Shown here piece by piece: positions 22,473 through 36,100 of a stretch of 64,000 bases of DNA (positions are counted from its first letter, which is position 1; every line of letters begins with the position of its first letter). The notes below the pieces were generated by a model. It worked only from the letters and a program-made list of their open reading frames with translations. It made no database searches and had not been told where the DNA came from. The position numbers were made by a program, and so were the translations under genes. This stretch comes from Populus alba (taxonomy: Eukaryota > Streptophyta > Magnoliopsida > Malpighiales > Salicaceae), in the NCBI RefSeq assembly GCF_005239225.2, contig NC_133284.1, positions 29,374,339 to 29,438,338 on the forward strand. The letters are read 5' to 3'.

Positions 22473-25400
22473 TTATTCTCTGTCATCTGAACTATTAATT
22501 TCCCCTTCTGGCTGCGATGGGATGGTGACATTAACTTCAATATCTCTGATGGATTCTGAGTTTGTAACCTCCACTGCCTTAAGTGGTTCCATGATATCCT
22601 CTTGTCTATCTAATCTTTGAGATTCGTCTTCACTGTCTTGTACATGCTTGAACTTCTCGTTGCTGATAAATTCACTCATCTCTGATTCATTCACATTATG
22701 AATAGAGTCAGCTGCAGAGTCCTGCAAATGAGGAATATACAGTCCCGGTCAATATCACAGGGAAATGAGTAGCGAATTTTAGTGTGCTTGCATTTCTTGA
22801 TGTCTTTGTACAATAAAGACAAGAATTTTGTCAAAAGAAACATAAATTTTTCGAAAAAGAATTCTAAGCAAATAATAATACTGGAATGAACTTGCTGGAA
22901 AGGAGTTGCTAGCTAGTATTCAATATATACCTGAGAAAGCAATAGAGAATAACTTATTTTCAAGAGACAGGAAAAATGACAGCGTACCAAAATCCATGCT
23001 CTATTTAATTTCAAGAATAAGAGGAAAAAGAAAAGAAATGTTAATCTTTACAACTGGAGTACCATTTCATGGCAGCTTCAGAAGCTAAACCACCTCCATC
23101 CCCACCTTCAAGCACTCGTTTTAGCAGCAGAACGAGTTACAAGGAAAAACACTATTTAAAAGCATCGTATTACCTTTGCTTCAAGAGTCACTAAGATATT
23201 GTCTTCATCAACAGCTGGTGTGGATGGGTTAAGGACAGCCTTTTGATCAATTAAATCTTTAGGGTCACCATGGACATCCTTAGTGGTTTCTGAGGAGACA
23301 ACAGCCTCTCCTGGCTTTAACAAGTCTTCAATTTCCTGGTCTGCTATTTGTGTTCCAAACTCATCAGTTTCCTTGCTGGTTCTTGAATTATCAACTTCCT
23401 CGATTGCTTGAGATGATGCGAGAATTGTTTCATTTTCAGTTAAGACTCCAGGACTGTACTCATGGCCTTCAAGGGAAGTAATATTGGCTGGTTTTAGTGG
23501 TTCCACAAATATCTCATGTCCAGTTGAAAATTGAGGTTCACCTTCACTGCCTTCAAAAGACTTTAACTTCTCCAAATATTCGTTCTTATTTATTGATGGA
23601 TCACTAACATCACTGATGTGATTGACTTCTCCTGCAACATCTCTTGGAGGATTTGTTGACTCCTATTCAATGAAACATAGGTTAGTTTGTCTTAGTATTA
23701 TTTTTTCTTGCTAAAAGTTTGTTAAGAAAATTCTTTCGTGCGGAATTTACAAGAAAAAAGGAAAAATTGCAGTAAAAATATCCATCGCGTTAAGATGGAA
23801 CAAGTGCAGTGATGAGCAGAACAATGTAAGGAACTTAATAATCTTATGACATGTTACTACCTCCTTTTCTACTATAACTCCAGGAACTTTTGAACTGACA
23901 TGCTCCTCGTCTGGTTTTGATAAGTTAACGCTTGCTTCATTGTCCACAAGTCTTGCAGATGCACCTTCAAGATGATCAGCAGTTTGGGGTTCTTCAAGTG
24001 GTTTTGACAGTTCTACAGAAGCCTCGTTACTGATCAATGTTTCTGATTCGTATTCTAAGTTTTTCCTAGATTTTAAATTCTCCATGGTTTGCTCATCATC
24101 AAGCACCGATCCATTCATGTTCTCCATGTCAATGGCTTCTTCAGTACACTTCCCTTGAGTGTCATATGGTTCCTGCTCGATAATGATGCATCTAGTTCAG
24201 ATATCTTGTTAAAATAGGCCTTTCTGCCTCTATACTAATGTCAAAACAACTGTTGTATGCATGCATGCGAGAGAGGAGAATGGATCATTTAAACTTACAA
24301 GGATTCAATCACAGTAGCAAGTAGTAGAAGATGATATGTGAAAAAATAAATATACGTGAAAGCAATTTTACTGGATTCCCTTCATAAAAATAAACCCTAA
24401 TTTTGTTTCTGCTTCAAAGTATCACTGACCTCAGATTTTTCAGATTTTCTATCAATAGACGGGTGATCTATTGAATCATTTACCACAAGACTGGTATCCT
24501 GAGTTGCGGTCATAAGTAAATTTTCCTCCATATCAGTGGCCACCAGTTGACTGAAATCTGATGAAGAACCTATATCTGCTGGGATCCTGTATGCTAAAAC
24601 AGACTTTGGAGACGAGGATAAACTTGAATTGTTAGAAACTTGTTCAACCACAAATTCTGGCAGGGTGGCTGGTGTAGTTGGATCAATAAAGGGTTGGTTT
24701 ACCACAGAAACTCCAACTTCTATTGTGCTTTGATCTTCTTTACCGCCTTGAGTTGATGTCGGGTTGTCTTCAGCTTCGACTGGCATTAAAATGCTCTGAA
24801 TGTCTGAATCTTCTGTCAGCCTTTCAGAATCTCGGTCGACATCTTTGAAGTCTTCAACACGATCCTTAATTTGAACTGGTGGGTCATTCGCATTGTTGAT
24901 GTTTGCCTCCTCTCTAAACTTCTCAGGAGAATTCAATGATTTACTCTCTATATGATTGCTAGATTCTGAATTACTTTCCACAGCTGGTTGTGACAAATCA
25001 CCTATGACTGCTTGCATGACTCTTTCAGCTCCACTATCTCTTTCTTCATTTGATTTCGCGTCTTCTAAGTGATCACTTATGAGGAACGTTGAATCATTTA
25101 CAGTGTAAGTTGCGTCACCTATGCCCCCTACATACTTCTCAGAGTTAAACAATGATTCGATCTTGATATTGCTATTAGATGTTGAATTATTTCCCTCAGC
25201 TGGTTCTGATAGATTGCCTAAAACTTCTTGCATAATGGAGTTTTCAGCTTCAACATGTCTGTTTTCATTTGACTTCAAATATTCCCTATCATCGTATGTG
25301 ACTGTTTCATTTGCATCGCAATTCGTTTTCTTCTCTTCTGCAGAATTCCCAGAAGCACTCAGTGATTCCTGTTTTATTTACGGAGTAGCAAAGATGAGTC

Positions 25401-28013
25401 CAACAGCTTTTTTCTAATTATTTTCTTAATTTAGAGAAGGATGAATTGGCATATAAAAACTATTAAGTTCTAATATGCTGAAAGATCGTTGAAGAATTGA
25501 TTCACTAAGGCTGTAAATTGGATAGACAATAAGCACAACAATAAATTGTTTACCAGAGTATTAGTTATAGATTTGTTTCTTCACTAAAAGCTATCAGAAG
25601 ATTAGCGTGCACACATAAAACAGAAATTGTAATTTAATCCAAGTTCATTCACAAACCATAACCATATATAACACTCTATTATATCATTAAAATTGATAAC
25701 TGACCTGCGGTTCCGGAAAGTACACTTCAGAAAGCGAGTGAGCCATTGAACCCTCCATCAATCGCGTTCCTTCCAGGGAATGTTCAGGTGGAACTACATC
25801 AGAAGAATTAGAAGGCCTCTCCTCCCTTACTTCTTCAACTTCGTCCACGTCAGAAGCATTAGAAGGCCTCTGCTCCCTGACTTCATCAACTTCGTCCTTG
25901 ACATGATTAGATAGTTTAGGATCAATTTTCATTGAATGGGCTTGATCCTCTTGAGATATTTCAGCTCTTGAAGATGATAACGGCCACATTGATGATGAAA
26001 TTGGATTCTCGGGTTCGTCCCAGACCCTTGAGAACTCTACTTCTGTCATACCCTCTTCCCCTTCCTCGTATATTCGTCCAGGTGCCTTTCCATGTTCTTG
26101 AACTTTTGGTGCAAGTGGTGAAGAACCCCAAAGTTCTTCACTCCCAGAAGTGAATTCCTTCTCGCTATCCCCATCATAAATCAAGGACTCGTCATCACTG
26201 GATGAAGCAGTTCCATCTTCAGGGGGTGAACCAATTTCTGAGACCTCCACTTGCATGTCAGAAGCTATGGAGTGATTAGGGGTATGCCCAGGCTTGAGCT
26301 TGTAAAAGAAATGTTCCTCCATTCTCGTGTTGTCAATTGCAGAAGGGCTGGAATCATATGAAGGTTCAGCTACAACTCTAGCCTTAGGAACTGGACAAGG
26401 GAGAGAGTTCGGTGCCCGATCATAAAACACCTCGGGAAATTTGAACGTTGTCGGTTGTATACTTTCTGAATTTTCAGCTGTCTTAGCATTAAGAATGTCT
26501 TCTGCAGAAGAAGATGGGTTTGACAAAATTTCCTTGTCCTTGATCGCATTCGCATCTTTGTTCATTTGAATATCACTCCCGTTGCCTAAACTTGGATCCT
26601 TGTAATGAGATTGCTCCATCTTCTCACCTATGAGTTTGATCCTGGTGGTTCCAACTTCTCTATCCCGTTCCTGTTTGTCATCTACCTGGTTGGAAGATTG
26701 GGGTTCTTCTGTCACAAGATCAGTAACACTTAAGTTACGGCGCAAGGTTTCACCACCCTGGAATAATAAACGATCAACCAGCCGATCATGATTTCCCTTG
26801 CCTGCATAAAAAGTTTATCGATTCAGCCTTAGTAGCAGAAGTTTGTAGTATATTCTTCTTGGTTGCTGAAGAATGTAAAACAGGGGTTTTTCTTACCTGA
26901 TTGCATTTTAGGTCTAGAATATCCTCTGCCCTCGTGTTGACCTTGCCTGTTATCCTGGAAAGAATTTCCCAAAGAGAAGCTCTCATGCCTGCGGAAGGGA
27001 AATTCTTTCTGGTGATCTGCCATAAATTCTTCGTGGAAACTGTCAGCCATTAGATTAGGTTTTTCTTCATGTGGTTCGTATGGAAGGTCAAATGGATTTT
27101 TGGTTGGTAACAAAATGGAAGGGGCTGAACCGGGTATTTGATCATCTGAACTCTTAGAAACGTGGAAAGTGTTGCTTCTGGCCACCATAACGGGATGCCT
27201 TGGACCTGAACCGGCAATACTATTCATTTTGAACGACTTTCTTGCTTTGCGTCTTGCAATTAGGATCTCCAGCCTCCTATTTCTTTCCATCTCAGAATTC
27301 CCAAGATCCATGACATTCTTTTGATCATACTCGGTCCATTGTACAGCGTTTTCCTTACCCTTTTCTGATTCTTCTTCTTCATCATCATCATCTGCTTCGG
27401 AGCTTGAGCTCTCCAGCTCCACCTCACCACCAACTTGAAGTTTTGTAGGCTGCTCATTAAAGCCATCACACGAGACAGCATCAGGATTTGGCGCCTGGCC
27501 GAGTTCTGAAATATTCTCACCGATGGACACATTGTGAGAGGAACTTTCTCCGCTGCTCAAAGCTCGGCTTTCTTTCTCCTCCATGATTATTTTTGGTTTT
27601 TCTTCGGCCAAGGTAGTTCTGCCAATCAATTCATCATTTGAAATCATGGGGGAAACCATATCCTTTTCCTCTTTAACAGCATGTGTATCCGATTCGTCAT
27701 TGTTCTTGTTGACATTTCTCTGCAACAGTCTCCGAGATTCAATAGAAGAGACCCCGTGTTCCTTCCTCTCATCCCCATGTTGGATTTTGGGACGTTGTGT
27801 ATTCAAACAATAATGGATAAAAACAGCAGTGCAGCCAAGAAATGGTACAGAGTAAATCAAGAAAAAGAATACTGAAGGAAGAAACAGGTATAAAATCAGC
27901 AAGGATATCAAAACACCTGAAGCAAAGGGATATTTTTGTGCCAATGCAGTACAAGTATTTATGGAAAATTTAACAACTCTCCACATGAAAGCTTGAAATT
28001 CCTTTGCATCCAT
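22473..28013 (-). CDS. Large acidic membrane-anchored protein, function unknown
   Basis: Six exons on the minus strand: 28013-26897, 26801-25705, 25368-24430, 24172-23861, 23662-23174, 22721-22473, giving about 1400 residues. Near the N-terminus two hydrophobic stretches (YPFASGVLISLLILYLFLP and FFLIYSVPFLGCTAVFIHYC, about 27-70) look like a membrane anchor or hairpin. The rest is disordered and rich in E, D and S. Conserved-looking islands are RRLEILIARRKARKSFKM (about 246-263) and NPFDLPYEPHEEKPNLM, followed by EFPFRRHESF. The C-terminal exons carry loose repeats around 'LxKPxE' (LSEPAE, LSQPAV, LSKPLEE, LSKPDEE, PLKPAN, LLKPGE). Exons 3-6 begin GAA TCA, GAA CCA, GAG TCA, GAC TCT, all in phase 0. 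Two donors are GTCAGT. I recall related uncharacterised Arabidopsis proteins (labelled dentin sialophosphoprotein- or cardiomyopathy-like), but no function is known to me. The exact 3' exons are the least certain part. Confidence 0.85.
25802..25905 (-). repeat. 51-bp in-frame duplication in exon 2 of the acidic protein
   Basis: The string agaaggcct recurs at 25810 and 25861, and the protein shows VREQRPSNASD then VREERPSNSSD 17 residues later. The period is 51 bp and keeps the frame. The copies differ at several codons, so the duplication is not recent. Confidence 0.85.
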
Positions 28014-29089
28014 TTTTATCCCTAAACAGCCTACAAGGAATCAAAGAGATTGAAATTAATTTGAATGTGCAATTCACAAGCTGCCTCTAATTATTGGCAG
28101 TTTTCAGACTTTTAAGAATATATTAGAGATATTAACAGATCACCATTTCAAGTACAGTCGGATCAACCAGATATCGATGGCCACCAAAACAAAATGAAGG
28201 ATTCAAGTCAATCTTATGATCCAAAAAAAATCGGGCTTGACAAAGAGAGGTCAGCTGTATCCAAGAATGACAACCAAGAAAAAACTTTTATTTGTTCATT
28301 TTTAGATATATTTGGTTGGTTGTGAGCTCTGAGAGATCCTTTTATTTTGGAAATTCACTTCTGTTCTTCTCTTCCTCCTCCTTGTTCTTGGTGGAATAAA
28401 AAATGCTATACTCATTTCATTCATAATGTTGATTTTTTTATATCTTGAGATCAAAAGCCATTGTGTTTAGTTTTACTTGTTAGAGATATTGCATGCATGT
28501 TCTTTTATACATGTTTTTGCTTGACTTAATATGTATGAAGTTTATTAATTAAATATACATTTAATGTAATTTTAGTTTGTTATAAAAAAAAAATGGATAG
28601 ATACATTACTTCTATCTGATAAGACTAATTCATAAACTTATTTTTGTTGAACAAATACATAGAATATCGCAATTTATAATTCGATAATTAGGTAATATTC
28701 GTGTAATCACAATATACAATAAACATATTAAGTTCAATGTTTTGAAAAAGAAAAAAGAATGCCTTTATAAATTATTATTTTGTTAATTAATGTATAAATT
28801 ATTAATTTATTGATTTATTGATTAAATAATAAATTTTTATGGTTCCCAAGATATTAATTTATTGAGGTTTAGTTATATACTAGATAGAGGCTTGCTCTAT
28901 GTTGCGGATCCGCGCTAAGTTTTTATAAAATATTTAGGCACAACAAGTGTATTTAAAAAAGAACAAAAATTTAACAACTCGGGTTATAGCTTTGACTAAC
29001 CATTTAGTCTTGGAAAAATTTAGTCAAAACCTATTAACATTTTTCTTTTTAGAAAAGAAACAATGTCATTTTTACATATTTATAAAATA

Positions 29090-29645
29090 AATAAAAGGTT
29101 GACCTAGATTAAACCACCTGACTCAAGCCTTAAGGCTTGCTCCAAGTTTATCCCCAAGTCTGGTTTGATAAATGTGTGATAGATAACTCTGACACAAGTC
29201 ATTAGAATTGAAGCATCATACATGAAAAAGAAAAAAAGTTCAATCCTTAACAAATTAAATGCCGAAGGATATAGTTAGGAAAAAAATCAATAAAACAAAA
29301 GATATAAAATAAAAAAATAGCAATCTCGACCTGGTAGTTTGACTCTTAACTCAAGTGATTTGAGGCCTCGATCGGGTCATGTTCTAATAAAAATAAAAAG
29401 GAGGGTTGAGTCAGTATAATCCAAACAAAAAATAGATTTGACCCACAACCCAATCAACCAACATGACCTGGTTCAACTTGCTTAGCTCGCGGTCCTAGAC
29501 TTGCCTCGGGTCAATCTCAAGATGGGTTTAAAAGCTACACCATGAATAACTTTTAAAACTCGTGACATGGGTTATTATACCAGAAACATTATATATGCAA
29601 AAAATAAGAAGTTCAATCCTCAAGAAACTAAATATTGAATAATAA
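29090..29645 (-). repeat. Diverged tandem repeat, two units
   Basis: A theme like 'aagttcaatcctcaagaaactaaat' occurs at about 29236 and 29612. Each is followed by A-rich sequence and preceded by 'gacatgggtt'/'gacacaagtc' strings, so the period is about 375 bp. The phrases resemble those of the repeat family at 15.6, 41.9, 43.7 and 54.9 kb in reverse orientation, but the unit is longer. Confidence 0.45.
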
Positions 29646-30904
29646 AATAATAAAAAAAATTACACAAGAATTTAAAATAAAAGGTAGCAATTAAAAGAAT
29701 AAGGGTGAAAAACAAATAGAGGGCAAGAACAATTCTTTGATTGGAGGGTTAAGTTAAAACAAAAACATAAGAAAATGGCTAAAAAAATCATAAGTATAAG
29801 GACTAAATTAAAAAAAATAAGAACTGAGAATGAAATAATAAACAAAAAGAAAACAACTTTTTTTTATTGGGAAAGAGAGAGGAAAAAAAAAAAGTAAAAA
29901 CAAAAAGTCAATCGGCAACAAGCCGCCACACCATCAACATTAGGCATTGCACCAAATTACCCTTAATATAGTGGGAAGGCTTGTTTGTTTATCAAGAGGT
30001 GCAATCCATACACTGAAGCATGATAAGCATGCGTGAACATATTTATTAATTAAAAAAATTATATTTACGGAAACAAATATCAAATTACCCTCTATATTTA
30101 TGAGATTTGTAATACATCCTATTTGAGAATATCAAAAGGCCCAAAGCCTGAGGTTGATACTTATTGGCTACAAGGGAAAATTTGACTTTTTATTGTTTAA
30201 ATAAAAACAAAAAGTCTAGAATACCCTTTGCTAACCATTTTAATTTTTTAAAAAATTAATAATAATTAAGTTATTTTAATATTTAAAAATTATGAAAAAG
30301 ATATATACATATAAATAGCATCTTTAAATAATTAATATATCGTGTAAAAAGATTAAAATACCCTTAAAATCATGATTATTTAGATATTTAGAATAGATAA
30401 AAGTATCACTTTAAAAAATATATATCTTTATATAATCTTTAAATATTAATATATCATTTAAAAAGATTAAAATATTCTCAAAATCAAGATTATAATTTTT
30501 TTTAGAGAGGATAAAGGCGATGAATAGAAAAATATATCTAACTTGCTTTCTGTTCTAGTTATTTCTTTATTATTTTATTTGGGTTGTTATAATTTTTTCC
30601 TAGCATGCCTAGGCACTCGTGGAGAATGAGGGTTTTTTATTATGAGTATTTTCTCAAAATAACACTTTCTCAAAAACCTTTGGAGAGAGTGCACAGTTCA
30701 AAAAGTTTCTGAAAAAAGAACATTTAATGAGCTGTGCTGTTAGGGACATTGCAATTATATAAACTATATTGTATCCAATAACACAATGTAATCCTATAGG
30801 TTACGTTGTTAGAAACAGTGTAACCTATTAAAATATTTTTAAAAAATTATTTTTAAAATTATGTTGGTTCTCATTGTGTCTGCTATTTCTTATTTCTCCT
30901 CCTT

Positions 30905-31090
30905 TTGCATTTTAAAAATACTTTTAAAAAAAATTAAATTTTTTTATTTTTTATTGATTTTAAATTAATATATTTTTAATATTTTCAAATTATTTTTATA
31001 TACTGATATTAAAAATAATTTTTAAAAAATAAAAAAAATTATTAACATATATTTTAATAAAAAATTTATTTAAAAAATAACTACAATCTT
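30905..31090. repeat. Copy of dispersed AT-rich element
   Basis: The core 'actgatattaaaaataattttt' followed by 'aaaattattaacatatatttt' matches the body of the element at 17954-18170 closely, without its terminal hairpin. It is also like 44925-45110. No target duplication was found. Confidence 0.55.
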
Positions 31091-33118
31091 ACTACTAAAA
31101 AAGCTATTTCTTTTCTTTGCTGCTGCGGTCGTAAATGGCCAGATCAGGGGTCGAATATGGCCAAAAATAGGCTTAATTTCAGTCGCTCAGAAGCCACAAA
31201 ACCGAGCCCAATCATTCCTCCTCCACTGAAAAATCAAAGAGTGTGGCTCTTGTTGCCTGAGCGAGTGGTGTGTCTCGCGCCATTCTCCATCACCCGCAAT
31301 TCTTCCTCGCACGTGCTCACCTGCTCACAACCTCAGATAAGACAACCACATATGGACATCACCGCAGCTAAACTTTCCCCATTCTTCTATCCAGTGTCTC
31401 CCTAGAGATGTTTGGAATAGCTACAAATCAGTCCCCAAACATTACTTTTTTATAGATCTAAAAAAGTTGCGGTGCCAAGTCCAACTCACCTCCTTCGAGT
31501 TTGGTAAAAGAAGTGGTCTTTTCTTTCATCCTTTTTTGGCATCCCATTTCTTTTTTTTCTTTCATTCTCATTATTTTTTTTTAATTTTATTCTTTATTAT
31601 TTGCTTGAATTTAAATTTATCTTTATAAATTATTTTAGTTTATTTTTTATAAAGTTATTACAAGTTTAAAAAAATATATATTCTAACATTTTGTTCGTGC
31701 TTGATTTTATGAGCATCTATTTTATTATCATATTATTAAGTAAAAATAATTTTATTCTTTTTTTAAAAAAAAAACAATATTCTTCAACTCATTGGAGTCC
31801 ATCACCATTATCGTAAATTTGACAAATCAAGTCGTGAAGCCTAAGTTGATCCAATATATTAATGTTTTAATATTTAAAAAATCATCCTAATTGTTTTCAA
31901 AAAAAAATCAAATCATGTATTTTATCAATTGTTCGGATTACTTTTGAACTTGCTAAATAAACTAGTCATGTCAGGATAATTCTTACACGGTTTAATTTTA
32001 AACCCGAACTATATAATGAGCTAAGTTAGGAAGTTTCTAAATTGACATGTTGAGTTGAGTTTAATAATAATACCAATTAGTTTTTATGAACTAAATACTC
32101 TTTTTAGGTTTACTTTTTCTTAATTTGAGCAACAACATAACACAAACCCATAAATTAGTATATATCTAGGCAAACTCTAAATTTTCAACATATCTCTAAA
32201 ACATTTGCCTATATTTCTTTAGATATAACAAGTTTATCTCTTGTTATTTGCCAGTTTTTTTCCTATAAAAACAGATATATTAATCACTTTTTATGAAAAA
32301 AGTGCTATAATACTATATTATACTATTTGTGACAAATAATATTGTTGCATTAGAGTTGAAATTCTTATTAATATATTTTAAATGTGAGAGAAAAAATAAT
32401 TAAATATAGTATGATACTGATTTTTCTATTGTTTAAAAATGTGTCTTAATGGGGGTAATTTTCTATTTTATAGCCCCTGCTAACAAAACATCATAGATTC
32501 AAAAATTTGTTATATTGAGAGAAAAATCTATACATGCATATCAAATTTATATCAATTTAGTTATCATAATACTTAAATAAATATATTGAATAAAATAAAT
32601 GTGTTTCTATAATAAAAACTATATACATTTTATTTTTCTGAACTAACAAAAAAAAACCAATTTCAATTCATGCCTTTCCTTAATCATTACTTGAAATATA
32701 ATATTATAATAAAAAAAATTTATAGAGTTTAATTTTATAAATTCTAATTTTTCGGTAATGAAAATTGACATGGAGGGATACAAATGTTAAACCAAAGAAA
32801 GTTTGTGAAAAACCTAGAAATACATCAAAAGTCGGGGACTGAATTTATCTAGATGGCTGATTTGTAATTATCCATATCAATAACGATTGCACGAGGGAAA
32901 TTATTAATATATAATATTCAACAGCCTTAATCTGACGCCAAATATTCAACGGTGATCTCCCCTTCCCTGCAATATATCCTCCATAGCAGGAATTTTTTTT
33001 TTCTCTCCGGCCAACAAACACGTCCCCATAATAAACACACATGTCTATCTGATTGAGTGTTTTCTTAATCTATCATGTTAAGGGTTTAGGATTTCAAAAA
33101 AAATTTATATAACAAAGC

Positions 33119-36100
33119 ATGTCATCGATGCTCGGAACTCTAAGACCAATAACGCATATCTCTCCTACTCTTCCTCCTCCTCTTACTAAATTTCATTCAA
33201 TTCGACTCCAATCCTCTAGGGTTCTCCACCACCGTTTTGCCCCAATTATTAATAATAATTGCCTCTCTTTTCCTTCAATTAATCCCAAATCCTTCAGTTT
33301 TTTATCCAACACCAAAATCAGAGACTATAAAATCTTAGCTAAATGTCAAGAAAGCGATTCCACCGAGAAAACAAGCACCGAAACCGAACCACCAAAAAAT
33401 CCTCCGTCGGCGCCGTCTTCGCCGTCTAATTCGGGGTCCAAGCAGAAGAGAGAGAAGCGAGGGAAAAGCGAATGGTGGTTTTCCAAGAAGCAGAATTGGA
33501 AATGGCAACCTTTAATTCAAGCGCAAGAAATTGGTGTCTTGCTTTTGCAATTAGGGATTCTTATGTTCGTTATGCGGTTGCTCCGACCCGGAATTGCTTT
33601 GCCCGGGTCGGAGCCGACGCAACCCACTACCTTAGTCAGCGTGCCCTATAGTGAGTTTTTGAGTAAAATTAGCAGTAATCAAGTGCAGAAAGTGGAGGTT
33701 GATGGCGTTCATATAATGTTTAAGTTAAAAAACGAGGGAATTAGTAGTCAAAAGAGTGGCGGTGGTAGTAGTAGTAGTAGTGAAGTGGCTAGTAGCAAGT
33801 TTCAAGATTCGGAGTCTTTGTTAAGGAGTGTGACGCCTACGACAAAAAGGATTGTGTATACTACGACGAGACCTACTGATATTAAGACTCCTTATGAGAA
33901 GATGCTGGAGTACCAGGTGGAGTTTGGTTCGCCTGATAAGAGGTCCGGCGGATTCTTGAATTCGGCATTGGTGAGTTTTGATTAGAAATTAATTAGGAGG
34001 AATTGGTGTAAATATACTGTTTTTTTTTTTTTTTTTTAATTTCCTGTTCAAGTTTGCCGGTTGAGTTTGATGATATAACTGTTGCAAGTTTATGTGTTGC
34101 ATTTAGTTTGGTTTTTAAGTACATTGCTAGAGTAGACTAGCATTGATGTTGAAAATATGAAGCAAACATCCATTCAATAGGGATTGGACGTTTGCAATCT
34201 GATTGAGAGAATCATTTTTTATCCTCAAAATTTCGTTGTCCGAGGTTTTGTTTTCCTACCAGATACTGATATGCATATGAATTGTGAAGTTATTGTTTAT
34301 GGATCCTAGATTGAATCCAACATATTAAATTATAGTTTTAACAGAGTTGTCATTATTACTGGCAATTTGATAACTCTCATAGAGAATTAGCACCAATTTT
34401 TAGCTAATTGCCTCATTGTTCACGCTCTATTAGCATGATCGATCACACTTTTCTTCCTTTGATTTTACATTTTCCCCTATGCTGTTCTTGTCATCTACGT
34501 CATTTATGCTGATCATAGCTCACTAGCCCTTGTCTGCTCAAAATGGATGGTGCATGTGATATTACTTCTTCTTTTTTATTCTTTGGATGAAACTTAACTG
34601 TTATTAGAGGAAAATGAAGAGAAGAATGCTACAAGATATGGCATGGGGATAATTGCAATCATGAAATTCTAGATATTGGACTTTCAAAGTCTCATGTAAT
34701 ATCAGCTGATAAAACTCTTCAGCTTGGCTAAGAGCCTATTTTGCTTCTTCTTTTTAGGATGGTGCTTCGCAGGAGATCTCCTGGATGAACCAAAAAAATA
34801 GAAAAGAATCTCCCTCATTTATCTATACACTTTTCTGCAGTCATTTGTTCTCATTGCTGTGTGTTGGGCTTGTGTTGGGGGGGGGGGGGGGGGTTGCAGG
34901 TCACCTAGTGCTTTGAAAGATGGAAAGAAAAATTATCCGTTGAGGTTTTCTGCTGTGTTGTTGCAGGAGATGTTTCACTAGATGGAGATTAATATCTCTT
35001 TCTTTCTTCTGTTCCTTTCAGATAGCTTTGTTCTATGCAGCTTTGCTTGCGGGGCTTCTGCACCGTTTCCCTGTTACCTTCTCTCAGGTGCTAACTTTCA
35101 TCCTACCTTTTCAATTGTCTTGAACTTTATGCAATATAGCAGGATTTTGAGTGGATCTATGCAAAGTTGTGCAGCATAAAGCTGGTCAGATTAGGAATCG
35201 CAAGTCTGGGGGCTCTGGAGGTTCAAAAGTTTCCGAGCAAGGTGAAACAATAACTTTTGCCGATGTAGCTGGTATTGATGAAGCTAAGGAAGAGCTAGAA
35301 GAAATTGTGGTGCGTTATATTGGACCTCTTTGTTAGTCCAATGGACCATCATGTCTTGCTCAGTGTTCTAAATCCTCTCTACTAATTCAGTAAAATGATC
35401 TTTACAGGCTGATGTTTACTGTACAGGAATTTCTCAGGAATCCAGACAGGTATACCAGACTTGGTGCTCGTCCTCCTCGAGGTGTTCTTCTGGTGAGTAA
35501 AGAAAGAAAAACTCTAGATTGAAGTTTATTGCATGGCAACAAGCTGACTGTTCCTCCAATCTCCAGCAAAAATCTCCCCTAATTACTTGCATATTTCAAC
35601 TTTGCTGTCCTCGGTTAAAATAAACTGCATACACATCACTCCACCAATCATCTCATTGTCCTTTTCAATGTTCACCAGATTGGACAATTGACAAAGATAA
35701 CATGAGAAAGTAAACTGTGAACCCAAAAAATGGAAAATTGTTGATCTCTCTAGCTGCTGTATATAGCTGTGTTTCTTTTCTTTTAAATATAAATGCTGTA
35801 TTTTATCACTCTCGCACTCTGGGTCTCCCTAATTTTGTTCGTTCTCAAGTTCCTCATCCACTACCGGCATGCATGTCTTTGCTGAAATATCATTTGATGA
35901 CTTGCCTGAACCAAGAGAATAAATATAAGAGACTTCAATGATTTATTCTATGGTTCAATTTTTTTGTAAGTTCAGTGAGAATTATTTTTGTCTATCTTAC
36001 AGGTGGGCCTTCCTGGGACTGGTAAGACGCTTCTAGCAAAGGCTGTTGCTGGAGAAGCTGAAGTTCCCTTTATAAGTTGCTCCGCAAGTGAATTCGTAGA

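Larger units (their letters stand above)
28014..33118. other. 5-kb intergenic region, repeats only
   Basis: It includes the 5' region of the acidic-protein gene (to about 28.4 kb) and the FtsH upstream region (from about 32.6 kb). In between are AT-rich dispersed repeats described separately. A less AT-rich island at 31125-31410 holds an 82-codon open frame (31157-31405) that matches no family I know. Nothing else coding is supported. Confidence 0.45.

Noticed and set aside
33100..33118. TATA-like tttatataac just before the FtsH start codon
   Set aside because: It lies about 10 bases before the ATG, too close to be the core promoter of this gene.
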